Shown: positions 1 through 8,304 of the stretch, piece after piece
How positions within the stretch are numbered: position 1 is the first letter of the stretch
Layout of the letters: each line of letters opens with the position of its first letter
DNA from: Gemmatimonadaceae bacterium
GTDB taxonomy: Bacteria; Latescibacterota; UBA2968; UBA8231
Direction: 5' to 3'
DNA length: 47,715 nt
Assembly (NCBI GenBank): GCA_002726335.1
Contig: PBSR01000229.1
Span: forward strand, 1-47,715
Program-made: the position numbers and the translations under genes
The notes under the pieces: model-generated
Databases searched by the model: none
Told to the model about the DNA's origin: nothing
The model's input: only the letters and a program-made list of their open reading frames with translations

Positions 1-80
1 AGTGGTCGAAGGTGCACGACTGGAAATCGTGTGTAGCGTTTATAGCGCTACCGTGGGTTCGAATCCCACTCTCTCCGCCA
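1..80 (+). tRNA. tRNA-Ser (anticodon GGA), 5' truncated by window edge
   Basis: The window opens inside the D-arm. The anticodon stem CACGA/TCGTG (15-19 and 27-31) encloses the loop CTGGAAA with anticodon GGA at 22-24. A long class II variable arm (about 31-51) precedes a T-arm with GTTCGAATC, and the gene ends with an encoded CCA at 78-80. The long variable arm plus anticodon GGA identify serine (UCC/UCU codons). The 5' acceptor half lies outside the window. A tRNA-Ser upstream of the SRP RNA and dnaX is also the Bacillus subtilis order. Confidence 0.93.
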
Positions 81-98
81 TTATTATCCTGCATGGGT

Positions 99-174
99 GG
101 GGCAGTAGCTCAGTTGGGAGAGCGCTAGGTTCGCAATCTGGAGGTCGTGGGTTCGATCCCCATCTGCTCCACCA
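99..174 (+). tRNA. tRNA-Ala (anticodon CGC)
   Basis: A complete 76-nt cloverleaf. The acceptor stem GGGGCAG/CTGCTCC contains the G3:U70 wobble that is the alanine identity element. The anticodon loop TTCGCAA (130-136) carries CGC at 132-134, which reads GCG codons. The T-arm has GTTCGATCC and CCA is encoded at 172-174. It lies 18 nt after the tRNA-Ser gene and is probably co-transcribed with it. Confidence 0.95.
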
Positions 175-186
175 TTTTTCTTCGCA

Positions 187-240
187 GGAGCCCGTCGGGC
201 AAAAAGGCTACAGGACTCACAGCCTTTGCTGACGGGCTCC
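187..240 (+). terminator. Long hairpin after the tRNA pair (possible terminator or processing site)
   Basis: Arms GGAGCCCGTC (187-196) and GACGGGCTCC (231-240) are perfect complements. The stem continues inward with AAAGGCT (203-209) pairing AGCCTTT (221-227). No T-tract follows on either strand, so classic intrinsic termination is not assured. The position between the tRNAs and the SRP RNA fits an end-of-transcript structure or an RNA processing element. Confidence 0.4.
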
Positions 241-253
241 GGCGTTTCAGCTG

Positions 254-523
254 GGTCGTGCTAGATGGGGAGGTAGCGGCGCCCTGTACCCGCAATCCGC
301 TCTAGCGGGATCGAATTCCCGTCCAGAGGTCTGTCTGCCCTAGCGCCGGACGACCCCGAGGGCGCTGAAGGTCGGATTCCACGCAACGTGAGGCTTCTGA
401 ACTCCGTCAGGACCGGAAGGTAGCAGCGGTAAGAATGCTGATGCGTGTGCCGTGGAGATGTCTGGCCGGAGCCCGAGGGACCCGAAGGTTGTTGGGCACC
501 GGGTCGAAGATGGGTGCACGACC
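254..523 (+). ncRNA. ffs: Signal recognition particle RNA, large bacterial type with Alu domain
   Basis: The conserved SRP domain IV core GTCAGGACCGGAAGGTAGCA begins at 406 and runs to AGCGGTAAG at 433. The 5' part (GTGCTAGATGGGGAGGTAGC from 258) closely resembles the Alu domain of the Bacillus 270-nt scRNA. The ends close on themselves: GGTCGTG at 254-260 pairs CACGACC at 517-523. This gives about 270 nt, followed by a T-rich stretch (524-534) that may terminate it. The RNA binds Ffh and targets membrane and secreted proteins to the translocon. The placement just before dnaX matches Bacillus (scr-dnaX). The exact ends are inferred from the closing helix. Confidence 0.93.
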
Positions 524-612
524 TATTTTCTTTTCGATCGTATGAACTGACCGTGAGCCCCCCGTCAAGGGGCCTCGTTGCCAATCCACCGCCCCCGTGT
601 TGTAGAGCCATC

Positions 613-2391
613 ATGGCCTATCAGGTAACCGCCCGCAAGTGGCGTCCCCAGCGCTTCTACGAGGTCGTCGGTCAGCAGCACATCACGACGACACTGACGA
701 ACGCGCTGCATTCAGGGCGTGTTGCCCAATGCTATCTGTTCACGGGCCCTCGCGGTGTCGGCAAGACGACGACGGCGCGTATCCTCGCCAAGGCGCTCAA
801 CTGTGCGAATCGTGGCGATACGCCTGACCCTTGCGGTGAATGTCCCTCCTGTCGTGCCATCACCGACGGCACGAGCATGGATGTTCTCGAGATCGATGGC
901 GCCTCGAACAACAGTGTCGATGACGTACGGGAACTGCGCGAGATCGTGCGCTACATCCCCACCGAGGGTGCCTACAAGGTCTACATCATCGACGAAGTCC
1001 ACATGCTGTCGACGGCGGCCTTCAATGCTCTGTTGAAGACGCTGGAAGAACCGCCCGAGCGCGTGGTCTTTGTCTTTGCCACGACCGAGGTGCAGGAGGT
1101 ACCCGAGACGATCCTGTCCCGCTGCCAGCGTTTCAACTTCCGACGTATCCCCACATCGTTGATCGCCTCGCATCTGGGAAAGATCACCACCGACGAAGGT
1201 ATCGACGCCGAACAGGAGGCCCTCTACCTGCTCGCCCACCGTGCCGATGGCGCTCTGCGTGACGCCGAGAGCCTCCTCGACCAGGTTGTCTCCTTCAGCG
1301 GCGGGGTGTCCGCCACCGGTGTCAGTGACGTGCTGGGGCTGGTGGATCGCGCCGTCTTCTTCGATGCCGCTCGCGCCATCGCCGCCGGCGACGGGGCCTG
1401 CCTGCTCGATCTGGTGGCTGCCGTCATCGACGGTGGTGGAGATATCGAGGAGTTTGTGCGTGGCTTCGTCGAGCATGCCAGCCACATGCTGTTCACCAAG
1501 GTGCAGGGATCTGCGGACAAGCTCGAGGTGGCCGATACCGAGCGGGCCCGCTACGACGAATCGGTGGGCGACCTCGCCGAAGAGGATCTGCTGCGGATCG
1601 TACAGGCTCTGATGGAACTGGAAGCCGATCTGCGGCGATCCCTGCAGCCCCGATTCCGCACCGAGTTGGCTCTCGTACGCCTCGCCCATATGGGACGAGC
1701 CGTGGACGTGGGGCGCCTGCTGACCCGACTCGCCGCCCTCGAGGCCGCTGTCGGCAGCGGCCGACAGCGACAACTTGCCGCAGCTCACACCCCAGCGGCG
1801 GCGCCAGCATCCACCGGTCCCGCACCGGCTCCGGCCAGCCAGCCCCGTCCCCAGGCGGCTGATTCCCCGCCACCACCTGTACCACCGCCACAGCGCGAAG
1901 AGGGCCCCGGGGCCGAACCATCGGCAGTATCCGAGCAGAAGACGCCACCATCCGGCCCGATCGATACCGACGAATTGAAGGGGCAGTGGTCACGCGTGAC
2001 GCACCTGGTGCGGCAGACTCAGCCTTCTGCGGGTACCTTCCTGCAGGAGGTCACCCGCATGGAACTCGAAGGGGTCATCCTGACGCTGTTCTTCAGTCAG
2101 GAGAATCGCTTCGGCATGGGGCTGGTGGGCAAGGCGCATGAAGCGGTATCAGCCGCCATCGCCCAGGTCACCAATCATCAACTGCGCATCCGTTGCAGTC
2201 TCGATGAAGGGGATGGCGGTTCTGGCGGTCAGGGCCCCGAGCCGCCGCTGCCGCCACCGGCAACAGACAACCCGGAGCAGCGCCCTGCCCCCGAGGCCAC
2301 GACTCCCCCAGCGCAGCAGACAGGCCGCGGTGCCGATCTCGATCCTTCCGTCCGCGCCGTTGTCGACGCCATCGATGGCGAACTCGTATAG
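613..2391 (+). CDS. dnaX: DNA polymerase III subunit gamma/tau (clamp loader)
   Basis: A 592-residue clamp-loader ATPase that loads the sliding clamp at the replication fork. The start is set at ATG 613 (MAYQVTARKWRP), the family's typical N-terminus; the frame stays open 56 codons further upstream but that part overlaps the SRP RNA. Visible parts are Walker A GPRGVGKT (residues 45-52), four zinc-binding cysteines in CANR...CGECPSC, the Walker B-like box IIDEVHML, and the SRC arginine-finger motif in ILSRCQRF. After about residue 380 comes a proline-rich low-complexity linker, then a tau-like C-terminal domain and a second Pro-rich segment. I see no A-rich slippery site for a programmed gamma frameshift. 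The gene lies 8 nt upstream of recR; the ybaB/yaaK gene often found between them is absent. Confidence 0.96.
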   Translation: MAYQVTARKWRPQRFYEVVGQQHITTTLTNALHSGRVAQCYLFTGPRGVGKTTTARILAKALNCANRGDTPDPCGECPSCRAITDGTSMDVLEIDGASNNSVDDVRELREIVRYIPTEGAYKVYIIDEVHMLSTAAFNALLKTLEEPPERVVFVFATTEVQEVPETILSRCQRFNFRRIPTSLIASHLGKITTDEGIDAEQEALYLLAHRADGALRDAESLLDQVVSFSGGVSATGVSDVLGLVDRAVFFDAARAIAAGDGACLLDLVAAVIDGGGDIEEFVRGFVEHASHMLFTKVQGSADKLEVADTERARYDESVGDLAEEDLLRIVQALMELEADLRRSLQPRFRTELALVRLAHMGRAVDVGRLLTRLAALEAAVGSGRQRQLAAAHTPAAAPASTGPAPAPASQPRPQAADSPPPPVPPPQREEGPGAEPSAVSEQKTPPSGPIDTDELKGQWSRVTHLVRQTQPSAGTFLQEVTRMELEGVILTLFFSQENRFGMGLVGKAHEAVSAAIAQVTNHQLRIRCSLDEGDGGSGGQGPEPPLPPPATDNPEQRPAPEATTPPAQQTGRGADLDPSVRAVVDAIDGELV

Positions 2392-2398
2392 GATATCC

Positions 2399-2998
2399 AT
2401 GGGGCCGCAACCACTCGAAGATCTGGTCACCGCCTTGGCGCGTCTGCCCGGAATCGGCCGCAAGACGGCTCAGCGACTGGCGTTGCACGTGCTCAAGTCG
2501 CCGCCGCAGGAGGCCCAGGCTCTGGCCGAGGCGATCCGCGGGGCGAGAGAGAATATCGGCCACTGCACGCGGTGTTTTCACCTGACCGAGCGCGGTCAGG
2601 AGTTGTGCCACGTGTGTCGCGATACAAACCGTGATTCGGCGGTGGTCTGCGTCGTCGAGGAGGCCAGCGACGCCCTCGCCCTGGAGCGCAGCGACCTGAT
2701 GCGTGGCACCTATCATGTTCTCGGCGGGGCCCTGAGCCCACTCGACGGCATCGGTCCGGCGGACCTGCGAATCGATGAACTCGTCGAGCGCGTGCAGCGG
2801 GAAGGCGTACGCGAGGTCATCCTGGCGCACAACGCCAGTGCCGAGGGGGAGGCAACGGCGGAGTATATCCACCAGCGGCTGGCAGGGATCACCAGCGTCA
2901 CGCGTCTGGCCCGGGGCCTGCCGGCCGGCTCTGATCTGGATCTGGCTGACCGGACGACGCTGACCCACGCGCTGCAGGGACGTACGACGTTCCGATGA
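2399..2998 (+). CDS. recR: Recombination mediator protein RecR
   Basis: A 199-residue protein of the usual RecR length that works with RecO/RecF to load RecA onto gapped DNA. The N-terminal helix-hairpin-helix contains LARLPGIGRKTAQRLA. The zinc finger follows as CTRC...CHVC (near residues 57-72). The Toprim domain starts at VCVVEEASD and includes the acidic segment EGEATAEYI; the usual TNPTVEGEAT reads AHNASAEGEAT here. The start at ATG 2399 lies 8 nt after dnaX. The stop overlaps the pgsA start in ATGA, so translation is probably coupled. Confidence 0.96.
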   Translation: MGPQPLEDLVTALARLPGIGRKTAQRLALHVLKSPPQEAQALAEAIRGARENIGHCTRCFHLTERGQELCHVCRDTNRDSAVVCVVEEASDALALERSDLMRGTYHVLGGALSPLDGIGPADLRIDELVERVQREGVREVILAHNASAEGEATAEYIHQRLAGITSVTRLARGLPAGSDLDLADRTTLTHALQGRTTFR

Positions 2999-3591
2999 CC
3001 GGCACTCCTTCTTCAACGATCGTCAACCTGCCCAATATTCTGACGATTTCGCGCATCCTGGCGACGCCGGTCTTTCTGGTGATGCTGCTAGCCGAGGCGG
3101 GGCATTGGCGGGGCGGCGCCGTCGTGGTGTTTCTACTGGCCTCGTTGACCGATCTGTACGATGGCCGGCTGGCGCGGGCCCGCGATTGCGTCACCGAGTT
3201 CGGCCGTTTCATGGATCCTCTTGCCGACAAGATCCTGGTTACTTCAGCGCTCGTTGCCTTCGCTCTCGTGCGGATCGTCAACGCCTGGCTCGTGGTGCCC
3301 ATCGTCGTGCGCGACGTCGTCATCACGGGCATGCGCATGTATGGCCTCTACCAGGGGCGCATGATGGAAACCTCACGGCTGGCCAAGTGGAAGACGACGG
3401 TGCAGCTGATCACCGTGATCGTGATTCTGGCCCTGCTCGCTCTTCACGAGGTCGCCGGATACTACGAATGGGGCGCCGTGCAAGCTGCTCGAGCCTGGCT
3501 GCCCCTGCTCAGCAACGGTCTGATGGCGGCGGTTCTGCTGCTTACCCTGATGTCCGGTTTTCACTACTTTTTTCGCACCGGATCGGCATAG
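2995..3591 (+). CDS. pgsA: CDP-diacylglycerol-glycerol-3-phosphate 3-phosphatidyltransferase
   Basis: A 198-residue integral membrane enzyme that transfers phosphatidyl from CDP-diacylglycerol to glycerol-3-phosphate, the committed step of phosphatidylglycerol synthesis. The CDP-alcohol phosphotransferase signature D-x2-D-G-x2-A-R-x8-G-x3-D-x3-D is present exactly, beginning at DLYDGRLAR and ending in DPLAD. Several hydrophobic helices flank it. It overlaps the recR stop by 4 nt and is followed by pgpA, which carries out the next step. PgsA, rather than another family member, is inferred from length, N-terminus (NLPNILTISR) and the pgpA neighbour. Confidence 0.93.
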   Translation: MTGTPSSTIVNLPNILTISRILATPVFLVMLLAEAGHWRGGAVVVFLLASLTDLYDGRLARARDCVTEFGRFMDPLADKILVTSALVAFALVRIVNAWLVVPIVVRDVVITGMRMYGLYQGRMMETSRLAKWKTTVQLITVIVILALLALHEVAGYYEWGAVQAARAWLPLLSNGLMAAVLLLTLMSGFHYFFRTGSA

Positions 3592-3622
3592 GATCGACTT
3601 CCTGCGAACCGCCGTCGCCACC

Positions 3623-4042
3623 GTGCTGTTTTCCGGTCGCGCCCCGATTGCACCCGGAACTGCCGGCTCGGCGGTGACTGCCGTCGCCTGGTTTGTCTTC
3701 GGCAGCACGCTGACCCCGCTGACGTGGATCCTGCTGCTGGCGTCGGTTACGGGGATCGCCGTCGTCACGGCGGGCGCTGAGGCCCGGGCTCTTGGTCGTG
3801 AAGACCCCGGGCCTGTAGTCATCGACGAGGCGGCGGGGTTCTTGTTTACCGTGGCCTTTCTCCCCCATGGCCTGTGGACGACACTGGCGGCGTTTGTGTT
3901 GTTCCGCATCCTCGATATTCTCAAGCCGCCGCCGGCCAGGCAGTTGGAAGCTCTGCACGGTGGCTGGGGCATCGTTCTGGACGACGTTGCCGCTGGTATC
4001 ATGGGCAACCTGATGTTGCACGTCGGCCTGGCATTGCTGTAG
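3623..4042 (+). CDS. pgpA: Phosphatidylglycerophosphatase A
   Basis: A membrane phosphatase that removes the phosphate from phosphatidylglycerophosphate made by PgsA. Family motifs are clear: APGTAGS near the N-terminus, VIDEAAGFL, FRILDILKPPP and GIVLDDVAAGI. The start is uncertain. GTG 3623 gives 139 residues, slightly short for the family. The frame is open further upstream into the end of pgsA and a CTG at 3602, preceded by AGGAT, would add seven residues of plausible PgpA N-terminus (RTAVAT). It directly follows pgsA, so the two form a phosphatidylglycerol-making pair inside the recR-recA cluster. Confidence 0.88.
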   Translation: MLFSGRAPIAPGTAGSAVTAVAWFVFGSTLTPLTWILLLASVTGIAVVTAGAEARALGREDPGPVVIDEAAGFLFTVAFLPHGLWTTLAAFVLFRILDILKPPPARQLEALHGGWGIVLDDVAAGIMGNLMLHVGLALL

Positions 4043-4098
4043 AGCAGGCTGCCGGCATCTCGACGACATAAAAGGTAGAGGGGAGCAAGAGGACGATC

Positions 4099-5196
4099 AT
4101 GGCGAAGAGCAACGGCCAGACACCCGACGACAAGAGCAGACAGCAGGCTCTGGATCTGGCGATCGGGCAGATCGAGAAGCAGTACGGCAAGGGCTCCATC
4201 ATGCGCATGGGAGGCGAGGGGGGGATCGTCGAAGCCGAGGCCATCGCCTCCGGATCCCTGGCCATCGACCTGGCGCTGGGCATCGGCGGCTTTCCCCGGG
4301 GTCGTATCGTCGAGATCTATGGACCCGAAGGAGCGGGCAAGACCATGGTGTCCCTCCACGCCATCCGCGAGGCCCAGAAGGCCGGCGGTACCGCGGCTTT
4401 CGTCGACGCCGAACACGCCCTGGATATCACCTTTGCACGGCGTATCGGTGTCGATGTCGAAAACCTGATCATCTCCCAGCCGGATTCCGGTGAGCAGGCC
4501 CTGGAGATCGTCGAAACCCTCGTGCGCTCCGGCGCCTTCGACATTATCGTGCTCGATTCGGTGGCAGCTCTCGTGCCACAGGCCGAGCTCGAAGGGGACA
4601 TGGGCGACTCGCACATGGGACTGCACGCGCGGCTCATGTCGCAGGCCTTACGCAAGCTGACGGGCAGTATCAGCCGCTCGCGTACCTGCTGCATCTTCAT
4701 CAACCAGTTGCGCATGAAGATTGGCGTCATGTTTGGCAATCCCGAAACGACGACAGGTGGCCGGGCCATGGGGTTCTACGCCTCGGTCCGCGTCGACATC
4801 CGGCGCATAGGCCACATCAAGGATGGTGACACGAACATCGGCAGTCGGGCCCGCGTGAAGATCGTCAAGAACAAACTGGCGCCACCGTACCGACAGGCCG
4901 AGTTCGACATCTACTATGCCGGCGAGCAGATCGGCGTTTCACGCGAGGCCGATCTCATCGACCTCGGCGTGGGCCACGAAGTGGTCGACAAGGCGGGTAC
5001 CTGGTTTTCCTACGAAGGCGAACGTCTCGGCCAGGGGCGGGAGAATGCACGCCAGTATCTGGCCGACAACCCGGCCCTGGCGCAGACGATCGAGACCCGT
5101 CTTCGGGTCGAACTGGGGCTGGACGCCGCGCCCAGCCAGACCGATCCGGGGGATCCCACGCCGGAGGCATCGGCTGGTGACGAATCTGCTGAATAG
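4099..5196 (+). CDS. recA: Recombinase RecA
   Basis: The 365-residue strand-exchange ATPase of homologous recombination and SOS induction. Conserved parts are the N-terminal helix ([20 protein letters not shown]), the ATP site, the loop-1/loop-2 region with INQLR and [13 protein letters not shown], and an acidic C-terminal tail. The start ATG 4099 follows a purine-rich ribosome-binding region (GGGGAGCAAGAGGA). The Walker A box is unusual: GPEGAGKTM at residues 75-83 in place of the near-universal GPESSGKTT. No LexA-like operator is recognisable in the 56 nt before the gene. The 3' end overlaps recX by 20 nt. Confidence 0.97.
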   Translation: MAKSNGQTPDDKSRQQALDLAIGQIEKQYGKGSIMRMGGEGGIVEAEAIASGSLAIDLALGIGGFPRGRIVEIYGPEGAGKTMVSLHAIREAQKAGGTAAFVDAEHALDITFARRIGVDVENLIISQPDSGEQALEIVETLVRSGAFDIIVLDSVAALVPQAELEGDMGDSHMGLHARLMSQALRKLTGSISRSRTCCIFINQLRMKIGVMFGNPETTTGGRAMGFYASVRVDIRRIGHIKDGDTNIGSRARVKIVKNKLAPPYRQAEFDIYYAGEQIGVSREADLIDLGVGHEVVDKAGTWFSYEGERLGQGRENARQYLADNPALAQTIETRLRVELGLDAAPSQTDPGDPTPEASAGDESAE

Positions 5197-5692
5197 CGCC
5201 ATCGTGGCCGATGCCGGCGAACGGGACAAGACCCGAGCCATCGCTCTCGATCTGCTGGGGGTACGCGATCGCTCCGTGAGGGAAATGCGCCAGCGCCTGG
5301 CCAAACGCGGCTGCGCGACGGGCGACATTGACACTGTGGTGACCGACCTGGAGGCTTTGGGACTGCTCGACGATCACAAGTTCGTCAGCCGCTGGATCGA
5401 GACGCGTCGCGAGCGCCGCCCCGAGGGGGTCCCCAAAATCATGCGCGATCTGCTGCGTCGGGGCGTCGACAAGGCTGTCGTCGAACAGGTCCTGTCCGAA
5501 CTCGAGCACGACCTGGGATCACGGGAGGAGGCGCTCGCGTTGCTGCGCCGCAACAGTGCCCGTTACGTCGGACTCGAGGCGACCAAGGCGCAGCGCCGGA
5601 TGTACGGGCTGCTGGCAAGGCGTGGGTTCGATCCGGAAACGACCCGCCACGCCGTCGAACGCGCCTGGTCCGAAATCGAAGGTGAAGACTGA
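5177..5692 (+). CDS. recX: Regulatory protein RecX
   Basis: A 171-residue small helical protein that caps RecA filaments and inhibits RecA. The start is placed at GTG 5177 (MTNLLNSAI), inside the end of recA; the frame stays open further upstream but that part overlaps RecA-coding sequence. Family features are the three-helix repeats, including [36 protein letters not shown] and [19 protein letters not shown]. The overlap with recA (stop 5196) is the classic recA-recX arrangement. Its stop overlaps the alaS start (TGATG). Confidence 0.92.
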   Translation: MTNLLNSAIVADAGERDKTRAIALDLLGVRDRSVREMRQRLAKRGCATGDIDTVVTDLEALGLLDDHKFVSRWIETRRERRPEGVPKIMRDLLRRGVDKAVVEQVLSELEHDLGSREEALALLRRNSARYVGLEATKAQRRMYGLLARRGFDPETTRHAVERAWSEIEGED

Positions 5693-8304
5693 TGACGTCG
5701 CAAGACATCCGCGAGACCTTCCTGTCCTTCTTCGAAGGCAAGGCCCACACGCGTGTGCCCAGCGCCTCCGTGGTTCCGGCGGATGATCCCACGCTGTATT
5801 TCACGAATGCGGGGATGAATCAGTTCAAGGACGTGTTTCTCGGCCTGGGGAGCCGGCAGTACACACGAGCCGTGGACACGCAGAAATGCATCCGTGTCTC
5901 CGGCAAGCACAACGACCTGGAAGAGGTCGGCATCAGCCCGTGGCACCATACGTTTTTTGAAATGCTCGGCAACTGGTCCTTCGGAGATTACTTCAAGGAA
6001 GAGGCCATCCAGTGGCATTGGGAGCTGCTCACCGAGCGCTTCGGCATGGATCCGAAGCGCCTCTGGGCCACCGTCTTTGAGGGCGGTGAGGGGGTGCCGG
6101 CCGATGAAGACGCGGAGGCTCTGTGGCCGAAGGTTACAGACCTGCCCGCGGATCGTGTTGTGCGCCTGCCGGCCAAAGACAACTTCTGGGAGATGGGCGA
6201 GACCGGGCCCTGTGGTCCGTGTTCGGAGCTGCACTACTATCTCGGCGACGATCTCAGCCTGCAGAGCGAGGCCCTGCTCCGGGCTGACGGTCCCGAATTC
6301 GTCGAGATCGGGAATCTCGTCTTCATCCAGTTCAACCGCGGCGAGGACGGGTCCCTGCAGCCTCTGCCGGCCCAGCACGTGGACACCGGCACCGGTTTCG
6401 AACGTCTGTGCAGCCTGCTCCAGAACAAGGACAACAACTACGACACCGATGTCTTCCGGCCCCTCATCGAGCGCATCGCCGAGGTCACCGGGGGGGATCC
6501 CGATGGCGATGTCGGCCGTGTTCCCATGCGCGTGATCGCCGATCATGTACGCGCTCTGACATTCGCCATCGCCGATGGCGCCATGCCGGCCAATGACGGC
6601 CGCGGCTATGTCCTGCGCCGGATCCTGCGTCGCGGTGCGCGCTTCGGCCGCCAGCTCGATCAACATGAGCCTTTCATCTACAAGCTGGTCGAACCGCTGG
6701 CACAGACCGTGGCTCACGTATTCCCCGAAGCCGCCGCCAAGGCGCCACACGTGGCCATGGTGATCAAGGCCGAGGAGGAGTCCTTTGGCAAGACTCTCGA
6801 TCGTGGCCTCGAGATATTCGAGCGTCTCAGCGCCAAGGGAGACATCTCGGGAGCTGATGCTTTTCAACTGTATGACACGTTTGGTTTTCCGCTCGATCTC
6901 ACGGAGTTGATGGCCCGCGAGCGCGGCCTTTCGGTCGACACCAGCGGCTTCGACAGTGCACTCGAATCCCAGCGACAACGGGGACGCGCCGCAACCAAGG
7001 GTCGCTTTCGTGCTGCCGAAGGCGTGGAGGACGTGGTCGCTGGAGACCATTCGTGGTTTATCGGCTACGACGAGCTCAGCGCCGAGACCACCGTCGCTCA
7101 CGTCGAGGCGGAGGGCGGCAATGTCCGTGTCGTTCTCGACCGGACACCCTTCTATGCCGAATCCGGCGGCCAGGTCGGCGACTGCGGCCTGCTGCAGGCG
7201 GACGGTTTCCGCGTCGAGGTCGACGATACCATCAAAGCCCGGGGTGGCATCGTCCACGAAGGTCGCCTGGTAGAAGGCGAGCTGCCCGCCGTCGGTGCCG
7301 TAGTGCAGGCCAGCGTCGATAGCGAGGCCCGGCTCGCAGCGGCACGCAACCATACGGCCACTCACCTGCTGCACGAGGCCCTGCGCCGGACCCTCGGTGA
7401 TCACGTCGGACAGATGGGCTCCCTCGTGTCGCCGGACCGCCTGCGTTTCGATTTCTCTCACTTCCACGCCATGGAGCCTGCGCAGCTGCTGCAGGTGGAG
7501 CAGCTCGTCAACGAGCGGATCCGTGACGATCTGGAGGTTTGCACCTTCGAGGAGGATCTCGACAAGGCCAGACAGCTCGGCGCCCGAGCCCTGTTCGGTG
7601 AGAAATACGGTGACAGAGTGCGCGTGGTGAAGATCGAAGACTACAGTCTCGAGCTCTGTGGCGGCACTCATGTGCGGCACACAGGACAGATTGGCTTCTT
7701 TGATCTGAGCGCGGAGAGCGGCATCGCCGCCGGCACGCGCCGCATCGAGGCTCTCGGCGGCGTCGGTGCCGAGAGTGCCTCCAGGCAACACCGCCAGTGG
7801 CTCGGGGAGATCGGCCAGTTGCTGAACGCTCCCGCAGAGGCCCTGCCGGCGCAGGTGCGGGCCCTGCAGGAGCGCACGCGTGAATTGGAGAAGGAACTGG
7901 CCGACTCACGGCAAAAGGCTGCCGGTGACAGCGCGGCTGACCTGACGGCCGGGGCCATCGATATCGAGGGGGTCAACGTCGTGGCCAGCAGGGTCCAGGT
8001 CGACGATATCGGCGCGTTGCGGTCGATGGCCGATGGCATCCGCGAGGGACTGAGTTCCGGCGTGGGCGTGCTCGGCGCCGAGGTCGCGGGCAAGGTTTCT
8101 TTCATCGCCGTCGTCACCGACGATCTCATCAAGGGACGGGGGCTCAAGGCCGGGGACGTGGTCAAGGATGTGGCGCAGATCGCCGGCGGTTCAGGTGGAG
8201 GCAAGCCGCATCTGGCCCAGGCCGGCGGCAAAGATCCAGGCAAGATCGACGAAGCGATCGCCGCGGCCCCCGATCTGATCCGGCAGCGCCTGACGAGCGC
8301 CTGA
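5692..8304 (+). CDS. alaS: Alanyl-tRNA synthetase
   Basis: A full-length 870-residue class II synthetase that charges tRNA-Ala; a matching tRNA-Ala with G3:U70 lies at 99-174. The N-terminal catalytic core begins with the typical TSQDIRETFLSFF and has FTNAGMNQFK, GKHNDLEEVG and DTGTGFERL. The editing domain carries the zinc-binding HxxxH (HTATHLLHEAL) and CGGTH. A C-terminal DHHA1-type domain ends in GGSGGGKPHLAQAGGKD. The recX-alaS order is common in bacteria. Overlapping stop/start pairs on both sides suggest translational coupling with recX and the downstream GGGP synthase. Confidence 0.97.
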   Translation: MTSQDIRETFLSFFEGKAHTRVPSASVVPADDPTLYFTNAGMNQFKDVFLGLGSRQYTRAVDTQKCIRVSGKHNDLEEVGISPWHHTFFEMLGNWSFGDYFKEEAIQWHWELLTERFGMDPKRLWATVFEGGEGVPADEDAEALWPKVTDLPADRVVRLPAKDNFWEMGETGPCGPCSELHYYLGDDLSLQSEALLRADGPEFVEIGNLVFIQFNRGEDGSLQPLPAQHVDTGTGFERLCSLLQNKDNNYDTDVFRPLIERIAEVTGGDPDGDVGRVPMRVIADHVRALTFAIADGAMPANDGRGYVLRRILRRGARFGRQLDQHEPFIYKLVEPLAQTVAHVFPEAAAKAPHVAMVIKAEEESFGKTLDRGLEIFERLSAKGDISGADAFQLYDTFGFPLDLTELMARERGLSVDTSGFDSALESQRQRGRAATKGRFRAAEGVEDVVAGDHSWFIGYDELSAETTVAHVEAEGGNVRVVLDRTPFYAESGGQVGDCGLLQADGFRVEVDDTIKARGGIVHEGRLVEGELPAVGAVVQASVDSEARLAAARNHTATHLLHEALRRTLGDHVGQMGSLVSPDRLRFDFSHFHAMEPAQLLQVEQLVNERIRDDLEVCTFEEDLDKARQLGARALFGEKYGDRVRVVKIEDYSLELCGGTHVRHTGQIGFFDLSAESGIAAGTRRIEALGGVGAESASRQHRQWLGEIGQLLNAPAEALPAQVRALQERTRELEKELADSRQKAAGDSAADLTAGAIDIEGVNVVASRVQVDDIGALRSMADGIREGLSSGVGVLGAEVAGKVSFIAVVTDDLIKGRGLKAGDVVKDVAQIAGGSGGGKPHLAQAGGKDPGKIDEAIAAAPDLIRQRLTSA

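Noticed and set aside
613..2391. Programmed frameshift in dnaX
   Set aside because: No A-rich slippery heptamer with a following stem was found; the long form reads through in one frame.
4043..4098. LexA operator before recA
   Set aside because: No palindromic LexA-like box of any type I know is visible in these 56 bases.
5563..7791. 742-codon open frame antisense to alaS
   Set aside because: Shadow of a complete alanyl-tRNA synthetase gene; no domain seen.
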